Part shown: piece by piece, positions 6,840-7,422 of the stretch
Position numbering within the stretch: the first letter of the stretch is position 1
Layout: each line of letters opens with the position of its first letter
NCBI GenBank assembly: GCA_001557035.1
Contig: LSKJ01000626.1
Coordinates: forward strand, 1 to 7,422
Origin: Rhodospirillaceae bacterium CCH5-H10
GTDB taxonomy: Bacteria; Pseudomonadota; Alphaproteobacteria; Reyranellales; Reyranellaceae
Direction of reading: 5' to 3'
DNA: 7,422 bases
The notes under the pieces: model-generated
The model's database searches: none
Seen by the model: only the letters and a program-made list of their open reading frames with translations
What the model was told of the DNA's origin: nothing
Made by a program: the position numbers and the translations under genes

Positions 6840-7238
6840 CTAGAGCGGTTTGGCGGCCGGCGGCGCGATCAGGCGGGCCAACGCGCGGATTTCCGGCGAG
6901 GAGGCGCCATAGGCGCGGCGCTCCATCTCGCGATAGAGGCGCACAATGTCGCTGCCGGTCTCGGTCACCGATGCACCTCCGCCGCCGCCGCCGCCCGTCT
7001 GGGCGGCGACCACCGGCTCCCGGAACATCTGGTTCATCTCGTCGACGAGCAGCCAAGCCTGGCGATAGGACATGGCGAGCGCCCGGCCGGCGGCCGAGAT
7101 CGAGCCCGTCTCGTTGATCAGTTCGAGCAATCGAACCTTGCCCGGCCCGATCGAGCGTTCGCCGCCGAAATCGATCCGGAGGTGCAAGGAGGTCTTGTCA
7201 GACCGCCTGGCCGCTGTTCTGGCTGGTCCGCGTCCCAT
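6840..7238 (-). CDS. modE: ModE-like winged-helix regulator without a molybdate-binding domain
   Basis: This 132-residue protein matches only the N-terminal DNA-binding half of ModE. LRIDFGGERSIGPGKVRLLELI at about 20-41 leads into the helix-turn-helix at about 45-70 (SISAAGRALAMSYRQAWLLVDEMN), followed by the wing with seven consecutive glycines (82-88) and the ASVTETG turn. This Gly-rich wing is also a feature of E. coli ModE. A helix (SDIVRLYREMERRAY) and a short tail complete it. The C-terminal MOP/TOBE domains that bind molybdate in the 262-residue E. coli protein are absent. It likely represses modA through the operator at 5967-5996, but how it senses molybdate is unclear. It converges on modA (29 bp between stops). 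The first residues are Arg-rich; no good ribosome binding site precedes the ATG at 7238, so translation may depend on the upstream gene. Confidence 0.88.
   Translation of the reverse strand: MGRGPARTAARRSDKTSLHLRIDFGGERSIGPGKVRLLELINETGSISAAGRALAMSYRQAWLLVDEMNQMFREPVVAAQTGGGGGGGASVTETGSDIVRLYREMERRAYGASSPEIRALARLIAPPAAKPL
6981..6995. repeat. GCC trinucleotide run inside the modE wing
   Basis: Five perfect GCC units on the plus strand encode five of the seven glycines in the ModE-like wing. The glycine run is shared with other ModE proteins, so it is structural, but a repeat of this kind could change length by slippage. Confidence 0.7.
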
Positions 7239-7279
7239 GCCGGAGAGTATGCGGCGGCACCGCGCGCAAGGCCAGACGG

Positions 7280-7422
7280 CTACCGCAGCGCGGCGATCAG
7301 CCCATTGGCGACGTCCGCTGCCTGCAGCCGGATATCCGGGATCGCCACGATTTCGGTGTACCGGCCGCGCGTGGGAGGGCCGAGGACGTAGAGGCGGTCC
7401 GACGGTGCGCCGTCCCGTCCGA
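7280..7422 (-). CDS. C-terminal end of an FAD/NAD(P)-binding protein (partial)
   Basis: A minus-strand frame enters from the right edge and stops at TAG (7280-7282), giving 46 visible residues. The segment LYVLGPPTRGRYTEIVAIPDIR followed by an amphipathic helix (QAADVANGLIAAL) closely resembles the C-terminal end of FAD/NAD(P)-binding proteins of the YdhS-like group (PF13454 type). Members have a LYxLGPxxRG motif and an ...PEIR/PDIR...QA ending near the flavin. The start, the nucleotide-binding motifs and any partner domains lie outside the window, so the reaction cannot be named. It runs toward modE with a 41-bp gap, which suggests co-transcription. This is too short for certainty, but the codon use and motif make a real coding end likely. 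Confidence 0.68.
   Translation of the reverse strand, partial: GRDGAPSDRLYVLGPPTRGRYTEIVAIPDIRLQAADVANGLIAALR

Noticed and set aside
7328..7339. Perfect 12-bp palindrome CCGGATATCCGG
   Set aside because: It lies inside the coding end of the FAD/NAD(P)-binding protein, where codons for conserved residues explain it, and it matches no known operator next to a promoter.

Overview
This is a visibly GC-rich window with dense, ordinary protein-coding genes. Third codon positions are strongly G/C-biased and there are short intergenic gaps. Gene content (paired acyl-CoA dehydrogenases, a Mo-box-controlled modA, a one-domain ModE) fits a soil or freshwater alphaproteobacterium. That assignment is an inference from style and content, because no rRNA or other marker gene is present. 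I see no tRNA, rRNA, CRISPR, insertion sequence, integrase or attachment site.

Layout, left to right. (1) Positions 3-2120 and on to 3109 hold a tight plus-strand run. It starts with the 3' part of a degenerate gamma-glutamyltransferase-like gene, continues 6 bp later with a class I PLP aminotransferase, and ends with a secreted LprI-domain/DUF3298-like protein whose ATG overlaps the aminotransferase stop. (2) A small SnoaL/NTF2-like gene lies on the minus strand (3117-3593), convergent with the previous gene and divergent from the next. (3) Two acyl-CoA dehydrogenase genes (3670-4827 and 4840-5895) form a two-gene plus-strand operon. They look like complementary subunits of one heteromeric enzyme. 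(4) A molybdate locus follows: a promoter with an overlapping ModE-type operator (5950-5996), modA (6016-6810), and a convergent one-domain modE regulator on the minus strand (6840-7238). (5) At the right edge, a minus-strand fragment carries the C-terminus of what looks like an FAD/NAD(P)-binding protein; it lies 41 bp upstream of modE and is probably co-transcribed with it.

How the parts work together: the clearest circuit is molybdate uptake. ModA binds molybdate in the periplasm. A 30-bp imperfect palindrome with TATAT/ATATA cores covers the modA -10 box, and a ModE-family DNA-binding protein is encoded next door, so simple repression of modA is likely. No modB or modC is present, so the permease and ATPase must be encoded elsewhere. 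The two acyl-CoA dehydrogenases probably act together in oxidising an unidentified acyl-CoA. The most unusual single gene is the GGT-like one: where the family has its autocatalytic threonine, this protein has Phe/Ala and is shortened around that point. I found no convincing wholly new system; the window is mostly recognisable metabolism with several odd details.
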